From assembly GCA_934565615.1 (NCBI GenBank), contig CAKTIH010000057.1, positions 1 through 14,052 on the forward strand: 14,052 bases of DNA, read 5' to 3'. The notes below the pieces were generated by a model that saw only the letters and a program-made list of their open reading frames with translations, was not told the DNA's origin and searched no databases. Positions 8,134 to 13,532 of this stretch are shown here, piece after piece. Origin of the DNA: an uncultured Oscillospiraceae bacterium (GTDB lineage Bacteria; Bacillota; Clostridia; Oscillospirales; Oscillospiraceae). The position numbers and the translations under genes are program-made. The stretch's first letter is position 1. Each line of letters begins with the position of its first letter.

Positions 8134-8666
8134 GCTTTTTCCAGTATCGCCCTGATCTCCGCGAGGTCGGAGGCGAAATATATCCCGCGCTGCTTCTCGG
8201 TGGTCGAAAGCCCCATATCTATCATGTGCTCCAGCAGTACCTTGAGCCCGTCATAGTAGCCGTTCAAGTTATATAGTATGCACGGCGCCTTGAGCATCTC
8301 CAGCGCGGAGCAGGACATTACCTCGGAAATCTCCTCAAGCGTACCCGTCCCGCCGGGGAAGGCAATGAATGCATCGCCCAGCTCTATCATTTTCGTCTTG
8401 CGCTCCGGCATGTCCTTTGTCACGATAAGGCGGGTTATCGCGTCATACTCAAAGCCCGCGTCGATGAAGAACTGAGGCTCAACGCCCGTGACCTCGCCGC
8501 CCGCCATGAGCACGCTCTCGGCAAGCTCGCCCATGAGCCCGGCCTTAGAGCCGCCGTACACAAGGGCGTTGCCGCTCTCGCCTATCCATATGCCGAGTTC
8601 CCGCACCGCGCTTTTGAGCGTGGGGTCGTTTCCTTCGTTCGCGCCGAGATACACTGTGATGTTCAT
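8130..8666 (-). CDS. LOG-family protein (nucleoside 5'-monophosphate phosphoribohydrolase)
   Basis: The 178-residue protein has the marks of the LOG (TIGR00730, 'lysine decarboxylase-like') family: YGGSKAGLMG at 37-46, an ERK motif at 88-90 (Arg89, Lys90), and the phosphate-binding PGGTGTLEE at 104-112. LOG enzymes split nucleoside monophosphates such as AMP into base and ribose 5-phosphate; plant and some bacterial members act on cytokinin nucleotides. The family was long misnamed lysine decarboxylase. I chose ATG at 8666 over an upstream in-frame start because the protein then begins directly at the first Rossmann strand (MNITVYLGAN) and forms an ATGA overlap with the ATL stop. Its own stop overlaps the HD start in the same way. 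Length is usual for the family. The physiological substrate is not known. Confidence 0.9.
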   Translation of the reverse strand: MNITVYLGANEGNDPTLKSAVRELGIWIGESGNALVYGGSKAGLMGELAESVLMAGGEVTGVEPQFFIDAGFEYDAITRLIVTKDMPERKTKMIELGDAFIAFPGGTGTLEEISEVMSCSALEMLKAPCILYNLNGYYDGLKVLLEHMIDMGLSTTEKQRGIYFASDLAEIRAILEKA

Positions 8667-9004
8667 TCTTCGTCCTCCGTGAGAAGTAATTCTATAGTAG
8701 GGATATACCGGCATTTCTCCATGTCGACTCTGCCGTCGGGCAGGAAGCTCACCCGCTCCTCATCAAGCAGAATGCGTCGGAAATCCGCATGTCCGCCGCC
8801 GGCTATTTCGCCGCTGTCCTTCACGACGCGCTGCCACGGTATATCATCCGGGCAGCAGCGCATCGCCCAACCGACCTGCCGCGCCGCCCTCGGCGCGCCG
8901 AGCACTCGGGCGATCTGCCCGTAGGACATGACCTTACCCGCCGGGATGCGCGCAACGACCTTATACACTTCCTCAAAAAAGCTGCTTTTCTTCTCTTCGC
9001 CCAT
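8663..9004 (-). CDS. Alkyltransferase-like (ATL) protein, MGMT family, catalytic Cys replaced
   Basis: A 113-residue protein with only the DNA-binding domain of O6-alkylguanine-DNA alkyltransferase: the winged helix with MSYGQIARVLG (26-36) and RAARQVGWAM (39-48). Where active enzymes have PCHRV, this has PWQRVV (56-61): Trp57 takes the place of the acceptor Cys and Gln58 that of His. It therefore cannot remove alkyl groups. Known ATL proteins bind O6-alkylguanine, flip it out and hand the lesion to nucleotide excision repair; that role is assumed here. The longer open frame to 9124 is ruled out because the promoter lies inside it; ATG at 9004 has an AAGGGA site upstream. First gene of the operon; its stop overlaps the LOG ATG (ATGA). 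Family certain; activity inferred. Confidence 0.9.
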   Translation of the reverse strand: MGEEKKSSFFEEVYKVVARIPAGKVMSYGQIARVLGAPRAARQVGWAMRCCPDDIPWQRVVKDSGEIAGGGHADFRRILLDEERVSFLPDGRVDMEKCRYIPTIELLLTEDEE

Positions 9005-9035
9005 GCCGCGTCCCTTCAAAAATTTTTGATGTGAT

Positions 9036-9064
9036 ATTGTACCATGCGCCGAAAAAGTTTTCAA
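9036..9064 (-). promoter_or_regulatory. Sigma-70 type promoter of the ATL-LOG-HD-MMPL-GLUG operon
   Basis: On the minus strand TTGAAA (9059-9064) and TACAAT (9036-9041) stand 17 bases apart, each one mismatch from consensus. Transcription would start near 9029, leaving a leader of about 25 bases before the ATG at 9004. It is one of the best promoters in the window and the only clear one for the five-gene run. Confidence 0.8.
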
Positions 9065-9108
9065 CAATGGCAAAGTAAAAACAGCGGCAGGATGTTGGGC
9101 AGACGCAG

Positions 9109-9141
9109 AAGCAGCAGTTACCAAAATAGTGACTGCTGCTT
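9109..9141. other. 13-bp hairpin after the flavodoxin-ferredoxin gene
   Basis: AAGCAGCAGT... (9109-9121) pairs with 9129-9141 around a 7-base loop CAAAATA; on the plus strand all 13 pairs form, one of them G-U. It lies 24 bases past the stop of the EFR1-type gene. On the minus strand there is no U tract after it (CTGCGTC follows) and the stem has one mismatch; on plus it is followed by TTTTGC but no plus-strand gene feeds it. It may be a weak terminator or a transcript-end stabiliser. Confidence 0.45.
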
Positions 9142-9164
9142 TTGCATACCGTACCCCATCGATT

Positions 9165-9920
9165 TCATCTTAAAACAGGATGCGTATATTGTCCGTGCCG
9201 CTTGGTGCGTCTGCCATACTGGATCGCAAACTTGGGACAATGGTGCAGACAGCGAAGGCACATGACGCATTCATTTTTGACCCAGACCGGCTTTTTCTCT
9301 CTGATCTCGATAGCGGAAACAGGACAATTCCGTGCGCACAGCCCGCAGCCGATACAAGTGTTCTCTACTTTGAAATGACTTGTCCTGCGCATGGAGTCGT
9401 ATTCCAAACCGTAAACCGCTTTTGTAAGAAACATGGGCATTTTATTCTCCATAAAATCGCCGCAGGCATGCTTCTTTATCTCACTGATGATACGGTCGAT
9501 CTGCTGCTCTGCGGCTTCATTGATGCGCTGCACCTTGTTTTTGTTGCTCAGATCAAATATTGGTGTCCAAGTGTCCGGCATCTTCACGCTGAATTTCGCA
9601 GAGACGGAAAGGCCATTGGCGTTCAGAATATCTTCGGCAAATCTCCCAGTCTGTCCCGGCGTCGTGCCATAGGTCGCGGTGAACCAAAGGTAGTCCGGCT
9701 TTGTGCTTAGCGTTAATTTTTGCAGGAACTCCCGGACAATAATCGGCAGCCCCCAAGCGTAGGTCGGGCTGACGACCCCCACCGTTTTGTCCGCTTCACC
9801 AAAGGAAAAGCTATCGCTTTTGCAGCAGTCGGTAATGTAAATGGTTTTATCTCCCGTTGCGGCGGCAATGCGGTCAGCGACATATTTGCTGTTTCCTGTT
9901 GCGGAAAAATAGAAAATCAT
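9165..9920 (-). CDS. EFR1-type flavodoxin-ferredoxin fusion
   Basis: A 251-residue electron carrier. The N-terminal half is a flavodoxin domain: the FMN phosphate loop FSATGNSKYVA is at residues 5-15 and the second flavin loop SPTYAWGLP at 51-59. The C-terminal part holds two [4Fe-4S] clusters of bacterial ferredoxin type, Cys189/192/195/199 (CIGCGLCARNCP) and Cys218/221/224/228 (CVMCLRCLHHCP). This is the architecture of EFR1-family ferredoxins of anaerobic Firmicutes, thought to shuttle electrons between carriers; the partner is unknown. The start is ATG at 9920, 7 bases after GGAGG and at the head of the first flavodoxin strand; an upstream start at 9944 would add eight residues that disrupt this. 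It is divergent from the TetR-family gene and probably its target. Base composition is lower in GC than in the operon next to it. Confidence 0.92.
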   Translation of the reverse strand: MIFYFSATGNSKYVADRIAAATGDKTIYITDCCKSDSFSFGEADKTVGVVSPTYAWGLPIIVREFLQKLTLSTKPDYLWFTATYGTTPGQTGRFAEDILNANGLSVSAKFSVKMPDTWTPIFDLSNKNKVQRINEAAEQQIDRIISEIKKHACGDFMENKMPMFLTKAVYGLEYDSMRRTSHFKVENTCIGCGLCARNCPVSAIEIREKKPVWVKNECVMCLRCLHHCPKFAIQYGRRTKRHGQYTHPVLR

Positions 9921-9955
9921 AATTGTTCCTCCATAGTTAGACAAGCGCCTTTATT

Positions 9956-10044
9956 TGGACACTTGCAAAAATTCTGCTATTAAGGTACAATAACATTGTG
10001 TCCATTTCAAGATGCAGAATTGAGCACGTGTTCAGCCTTGGACA
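9956..10044. promoter_or_regulatory. Candidate operators: three TGGACA boxes in the divergent control region
   Basis: TGGACAC (9956-9962) and GTGTCCA (9998-10004) form an inverted repeat that brackets the TetR-gene promoter exactly: one arm abuts the -35 and the other covers the predicted start of transcription. A third box, TGGACA (10039-10044), sits in the leader. The boxes share flanks too: TTGGACA is followed by TTGCAAAAA or TTTCAAAAA in the two direct copies. A second, interleaved inverted repeat, AATTCTGC (about 9970-9977) and GCAGAATT (about 10014-10021), adds to the symmetry. These are plausible sites for the adjacent TetR protein. Confidence 0.5.
9963..9991 (+). promoter_or_regulatory. 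Promoter of the TetR-family gene
   Basis: TTGCAA (9963-9968) and TACAAT (9986-9991) are 17 bases apart on the plus strand. Transcription would begin near 9998, in the second TGGACA box, giving a leader of about 74 bases. For the divergent minus-strand gene the best match is TTGAAA (10005-10010) with a poor TACCTT, so that promoter may need an activator or be weak. Confidence 0.6.
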
Positions 10045-10071
10045 AATTTCAAAAAATGCAAAAGGAACGCC

Positions 10072-10638
10072 ATGAAATACGATCTCTCAAAACCTCTCAC
10101 GCGGGGAGCTAAGCGAACGCTTGACGCACTCAGCGGTGCAATGTTCTTACTTCTGCCGCAGAAAGCATTTGAAGAAATCACCGTCGGTGAGCTGTGCGAG
10201 CAGGCACAGTACCCCCGCGCTACCTTCTACAACTATTTCGATGATAAGTACGACCTTCTGAACTATTGCTGGCTCTCGCTTGCGGAAAAAATAGGTCTTT
10301 CGGAGTACCATCATGCACCGGAAAATGAGATGCTCTATCTTTTCTTCGACCGGATCTACGCCTTCACAAAACAGAACAGCGAACATATCAGCCGTGTATT
10401 GTCTCACAATCCGGAGATCGGCTATATGTTTTCCAGCTTCCGCAGCTTTCTGAACACCCAGATGCGGCGGATATTCAAGGATTGCCCGGATGCCCTGCAC
10501 AAGGATATTCCGAATGAGCTGCTTGCCGACCATTACAGCAATACGCTGTTCCTTGTATGGCAGTGGTCAGCGGTAAAAAACCGTTCCTGCGGTAAGGAAC
10601 AAGCAATCAAATATTTGCAGAGACTTTTGTCAATATAA
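10072..10638 (+). CDS. TetR/AcrR-family transcriptional regulator
   Basis: A 188-residue regulator with a TetR-type helix-turn-helix at about 36-63, including ITVGELCEQA and the recognition-helix signature ATFYNYFDDKYDLL. The remaining residues (about 70-188) are all-helical and fit the ligand/dimer domain of short Firmicutes TetR proteins (DhaS/TetR_C-like); the ligand cannot be guessed. ATG at 10072 follows AAAGGAA at 5 bases. It is the only plus-strand gene in the window, divergent from the EFR1-type gene, and most likely controls that gene and itself through the TGGACA boxes. GC is visibly lower than in the flanking operons, as in its partner, so the pair may have arrived together. No plus-strand terminator with a U tract follows; the XRE terminator hairpin at 10674 may stop its transcript too. 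Confidence 0.9.
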   Translation: MKYDLSKPLTRGAKRTLDALSGAMFLLLPQKAFEEITVGELCEQAQYPRATFYNYFDDKYDLLNYCWLSLAEKIGLSEYHHAPENEMLYLFFDRIYAFTKQNSEHISRVLSHNPEIGYMFSSFRSFLNTQMRRIFKDCPDALHKDIPNELLADHYSNTLFLVWQWSAVKNRSCGKEQAIKYLQRLLSI

Positions 10639-10666
10639 TGATGGCCTCCGGTGCGAACCGACCGAT

Positions 10667-10697
10667 GAAAAAAACGGCGTGACTTCTGTCACGCCGT
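10667..10697 (-). terminator. Intrinsic terminator of the XRE gene
   Basis: A perfect 10-bp stem, ACGGCGTGAC (10674-10683) with GTCACGCCGT (10688-10697) around TTCT, is followed on the minus strand by seven T residues. It lies 36 bases past the XRE stop. It also stands between two convergent genes and may act weakly on the TetR-gene transcript. Confidence 0.88.
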
Positions 10698-10732
10698 CAG
10701 CTTGATAACACGAGGTTCTCACCTTTTTTATT

Positions 10733-11215
10733 TTACTTTTTCCCGAGCAGGCGCAGCTTGAAAGCGCGTATCTTCGCGGCGTTCTTGCTCGTTATAAAAA
10801 CGCCGACTACCATCATCCCGGAGGTTATTCCGGAGCAGAGCCCGCCCCAGAAGTTCAGCGAATGTCCGGTGAACACCAGCACCGTATACACGATCGCCGC
10901 GATAAACAGCCAGTGCATGCTCTGCATCAGCTTGAGCTTTTCGTCGTTGCTGTAATCTGCAACCTTCATCACAGTCTCTTCAAGTTCTTTGTTCATTTTC
11001 TCGTCTTTCCTTTCACCGTCGAGTAATTCTCTGAGATCGACAGCGTAGAAATCAGACATCTCCATAAGTATATCGAGATCGGGCATGTTGCTGCCGGTCT
11101 CCCAGCGCGATACCGTCCTGCGCGCAACGCCGAAGCGCTCGGCAAGCTGTTCCTGCGTCAGTCCCTTTTCCCGGCGCAGCACCTTAATGAAATTGCCTAT
11201 TTTGATCTGATCCAT
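10733..11215 (-). CDS. XRE-family regulator with C-terminal membrane helices
   Basis: The 160-residue protein begins with a Cro/C1-type helix-turn-helix (about 7-62): LRREKGLTQEQLAERFGV then ARRTVSRWETG, the canonical recognition helix. A charged linker (66-95) leads to two hydrophobic segments, about 101-117 and 122-142, and a basic tail (KIRAFKLRLLGKK). Many Clostridia carry such HTH proteins with a short membrane tail; they are presumed to regulate from the membrane, but targets are rarely known. ATG at 11215 is 8 bases after GGAGG. It has its own promoter and terminator, so it is a single-gene unit. The operator-like repeats in its leader suggest self-control. Confidence 0.88.
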   Translation of the reverse strand: MDQIKIGNFIKVLRREKGLTQEQLAERFGVARRTVSRWETGSNMPDLDILMEMSDFYAVDLRELLDGERKDEKMNKELEETVMKVADYSNDEKLKLMQSMHWLFIAAIVYTVLVFTGHSLNFWGGLCSGITSGMMVVGVFITSKNAAKIRAFKLRLLGKK

Positions 11216-11253
11216 ATTTCTGCCTCCCTCGTTTACGGCCCGATGATAGCACG

Positions 11254-11303
11254 GCTGCCGCCGCAGCGACAGGACACAAAGCGAGCAATGTCCGCATGGG
11301 ACA
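11254..11303 (-). promoter_or_regulatory. Operator-like repeats and hairpin in the XRE leader
   Basis: TGTCC-GCATG-GGACA (11289-11303) is an inverted repeat about 8-22 bases downstream of the predicted transcription start, and another GGACA lies at 11272-11276. A 5-bp GC hairpin (11254-11267, loop CGCC) follows closer to the RBS. The position just past the start suits a repressor site, perhaps for the XRE protein itself. Confidence 0.4.
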
Positions 11304-11317
11304 CGGTGTTTTATGGT

Positions 11318-11346
11318 ATTTTAATATGAAAAGGCCGCTTTGTAAA
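11318..11346 (-). promoter_or_regulatory. Promoter of the XRE gene
   Basis: On the minus strand TTTACA (11341-11346) and TAAAAT (11318-11323) are 17 bases apart, each one mismatch from consensus. The -35 starts 7 bases past the stop of the esterase-family gene. The transcript would have a leader of roughly 95 bases. Confidence 0.72.
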
Positions 11347-11352
11347 CCGCCG

Positions 11353-12615
11353 TCAGGCCGGGGAAATCGGGCTTGCCTTGTATACGTATATCATCGCACT
11401 GTAAAGCTCGGATGGGATATCGCTGACTCTGTGTGAGGTCGGAATAAGCTTCATGAGGAAGTTATATCCCTCGCCGAGACTGCCCATGCTCATCGGGGAA
11501 TCTATAATCCCCCGCACCTCGTCGTTCAATTCAGGTGAGGTGAAGTCGAGGTAATACTCCCCGCCGAGGCGCTTTGCCTGTGCCGCGAGAGGGTCCGCCG
11601 AGCAGAAGCTGTGGTCGCCGCGTCCGCCGTTCCCGGCGATGTTGCAGACGGTTTTATAGTAATCCGTGCCTATGACAAAGTATTTATCGCCGAGCTCTTC
11701 GCGCAGGAGGCTGCCCATAGAGGAATAATACTGCGCCCGGAAGGCGACATGGCCGTTGTGCCCGGAGATCATCACCGCGGGGCGGCCGAGCGTATCCTCC
11801 CGCTCCGCGATCCACTGCACGTTCTGCGCCATGAAGGAGTCGCGGATGTTGTTGTATTTAATGTAGTCGTCCCCGGCGTGGGCGGAGGCAAGCTCCGCCG
11901 CCTGAAGCACGCAGTCCGCCGCGTGCAGGAGCATTGGGTCATTATCTTGTGCGGCAAGCTCATCGCGCAGATCCTGCACAATGGAGGAGCCGCCGTTTTC
12001 TATGATCTCCGCAAAAATACCACCGCTCTCCGCCATAGCCATGAGCTTATCCGCGGCGTTCTCATCAGTCAGTCCCCCGTTCTCACGGCAGAAATCCGCA
12101 AGCAGGCGCAGGCTTGCCTGCGGGTTCTGCATATCGAAGCCGTAGAACGTGAGCCTGTCATCCTCCGCCGCGGCGTCGTTATAGTCGCGCATCCATTCGA
12201 TGAGCTCAGCCATCTCCTGCGTATGGTATATCGTGAAGGACAGGTTCGAGAGTGCGTCCTCCGCCGTTCCCGCTCCACCCTGAACGTAGCGGTCGACGAG
12301 CATCGCCTCGCCGAAATCCGCTTCGAGCGCGAATGCGCGTACACCGCAGTCCTCGACAAGCTGGCGCAGGACTGTGAGCCGCAGGCGCTGGAAATCGGCG
12401 TTCCCGTGCGAGGCTTCGCCGAGGGCGTACACCTGCGGTCCGGGCACAAAGCTGATATCCGCGGTGTCCTGCGCGAACGCATCTACGCAGTCAAGCCTTT
12501 TGCGCGCCTTGAGCTCCGGAACGCCGACCCACGCGGCGTCCGCCGCGGCTATCAGCACGACGACTGCGAGCAGCAGGATGCCGAGTATCTTGAAAATTTT
12601 CCCTATTATCTTCAT
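11353..12615 (-). CDS. Membrane-anchored erythromycin-esterase-family protein
   Basis: A 420-residue protein with one N-terminal membrane helix (about 9-28), after a short basic start MKIIGKIFK, and an extracytoplasmic erythromycin-esterase domain. Family motifs are all present: LGEASHG (65-71, with Glu67 and His70), LEAD (97-100), the RDSFMAQN segment (259-266) and SGHNGHV (284-290, His286 and His289). EreA/EreB hydrolyse the macrolide lactone, but most family members, including anchored ones like this, have unknown substrates, so resistance should not be assumed. I rejected a longer frame to 12732 because it runs through the hairpin and into the permease gene; ATG at 12615 has GGGGAG 5 bases upstream and begins a good signal anchor. 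Only 28 bases separate it from the upstream hairpin, so expression probably depends on read-through from the ABC genes. No terminator is visible before the XRE promoter. Confidence 0.88.
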   Translation of the reverse strand: MKIIGKIFKILGILLLAVVVLIAAADAAWVGVPELKARKRLDCVDAFAQDTADISFVPGPQVYALGEASHGNADFQRLRLTVLRQLVEDCGVRAFALEADFGEAMLVDRYVQGGAGTAEDALSNLSFTIYHTQEMAELIEWMRDYNDAAAEDDRLTFYGFDMQNPQASLRLLADFCRENGGLTDENAADKLMAMAESGGIFAEIIENGGSSIVQDLRDELAAQDNDPMLLHAADCVLQAAELASAHAGDDYIKYNNIRDSFMAQNVQWIAEREDTLGRPAVMISGHNGHVAFRAQYYSSMGSLLREELGDKYFVIGTDYYKTVCNIAGNGGRGDHSFCSADPLAAQAKRLGGEYYLDFTSPELNDEVRGIIDSPMSMGSLGEGYNFLMKLIPTSHRVSDIPSELYSAMIYVYKASPISPA

Positions 12616-12643
12616 TTTTCTCCCCAAAACTTCAAAAAAGGTC

Positions 12644-12681
12644 AAAATATATGGGCGCGGTTCAACGCGCCCATATATTTT
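12644..12681. terminator. 16-bp hairpin between permease and esterase-family gene
   Basis: A perfect 16-bp stem (12644-12659 with 12666-12681, core GGGCGCG/CGCGCCC, AT-rich ends, 6-base loop). On the minus strand TTTT closes the stem and GACC follows; on plus the T run is longer (seven). It could end the ABC transcript, but it leaves no room for a promoter before the next gene, so partial termination is likely. Confidence 0.7.
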
Positions 12682-12701
12682 TTTAATTACTGTCTCATGC
12701 C

Positions 12702-13532
12702 TCACGCGAGATTGAGCCACTTTTTCAGGCAAAGCGTAGTCGGGAGGTAATATAGTGCAGCCTTCACCAGCTCAAGCGCGATGAAGATAAGCATCACCAC
12801 GTGCGTGGCTGCGCTTATGTCGAGCGTGTCGATGTTATTGAAGAGGTCGAACAGTCCGGAGTTGCCGGTGATGCTCGCGCTGACGACCGCAAGCATGGTC
12901 ATCGCGGCGCTGAGCACAAAGAAGGACACGACCGACAGCAGCCCCTTATGGTCATTGAAGCTGTGACCGATGGCCATGGCGGCGTAGAAGTGCAGGCACA
13001 CGGAGCAGGAATACACAAACAGCAGTACGATGCCCTCAAGCACGTAGCCCGCGATGTCCCAGCCGGTGAACATCTCCCAGAAGTGCACCTCGTTGAGCAT
13101 ACCGTTAATGCTGACGACGCCCTCTTCGGTGAAGGCGGCGCTCAGGCTCGTGGCGGTCATGATGAAGGTCGAGAGCACGACCACGACAGCTGTGGCAAAG
13201 AACCAGATAAATGATGAAATGAGCTTTGCGAAGATGTGCTCATCGACTGTCGCGGGCAGGGTAAAGGACACATAGCCCTCATCACCGAGGAGGTTCTTGT
13301 AAAAGCGCTGGATCATCATGACAACGGCAACGACACACACCGCCATCACGCCCATGACGAACGCAAAAATGATGAGCCCGTATACAACGTTCAGCCAACT
13401 GTAATCGACCTGATGTTCCATCGCCGTGGTCGAGATACCTGCCAGCACCGACAGTGCCAGCACCGCGCCGAGAAACGGCAGCATAATGCGCCTGCTCGCG
13501 CGCAGCTCATGTTTTATAAGCTTACTCAGCAT
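12702..13532 (-). CDS. ABC transporter permease (ABC-2-like)
   Basis: A 276-residue integral membrane protein with about six helices: near 17-35, 49-73, 105-130, 160-190, 199-220 and 243-262. The N-terminal MLSKLIKHELRAS and the cytoplasmic stretch FYKNLLGDEGYVSFTLP (77-93) are typical of permeases that pair with a YtrB-like ATPase in Clostridia; the second stretch is likely the coupling region. The ATG overlaps the end of the ATPase gene by 7 bases and GGAGG lies 7 bases upstream, inside the ATPase coding region, so the pair is coupled. Such systems, often led by a GntR repressor, are linked to antimicrobial or envelope stress in Bacillus; the cargo here is unknown. A strong hairpin follows 20 bases after the stop. 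Confidence 0.85.
   Translation of the reverse strand: MLSKLIKHELRASRRIMLPFLGAVLALSVLAGISTTAMEHQVDYSWLNVVYGLIIFAFVMGVMAVCVVAVVMMIQRFYKNLLGDEGYVSFTLPATVDEHIFAKLISSFIWFFATAVVVVLSTFIMTATSLSAAFTEEGVVSINGMLNEVHFWEMFTGWDIAGYVLEGIVLLFVYSCSVCLHFYAAMAIGHSFNDHKGLLSVVSFFVLSAAMTMLAVVSASITGNSGLFDLFNNIDTLDISAATHVVMLIFIALELVKAALYYLPTTLCLKKWLNLA

Noticed and set aside
8130..8666. Calling the LOG-family protein a lysine decarboxylase
   Set aside because: PGGTGTLEE with the upstream Arg-Lys pair marks a phosphoribohydrolase; the decarboxylase name is a known mis-annotation and there is no PLP-binding fold.
9005..9124. A longer N terminus for the ATL protein
   Set aside because: The extra 40 residues cover the promoter and have no family similarity; the family starts at about MGEEKK.
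9982..10010. A firm promoter for the EFR1-type gene (TTGAAA-17-TACCTT)
   Set aside because: The -10 matches only three of six positions, so it is mentioned but not listed as a feature.
11331..11345. A terminator for the esterase-family gene just before the XRE promoter
   Set aside because: AAAGCGGCCTTTT looks palindromic but its arms do not pair beyond four bases.
11353..12615. Calling the gene a macrolide-resistance determinant (ereA/ereB)
   Set aside because: The family is broad and this member is membrane-anchored, which known resistance enzymes are not; nothing in the sequence fixes the substrate.
12616..12732. A longer N terminus for the esterase-family protein
   Set aside because: It would be encoded by the terminator hairpin and the permease gene's 3' end; the ATG at 12615 has an RBS and starts a signal anchor.
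11611..12750. A 379-codon open frame on the plus strand
   Set aside because: It lies opposite the esterase-family gene, whose catalytic motifs are intact; the plus-strand translation has no recognisable domain and high-GC DNA often leaves such open antisense frames.
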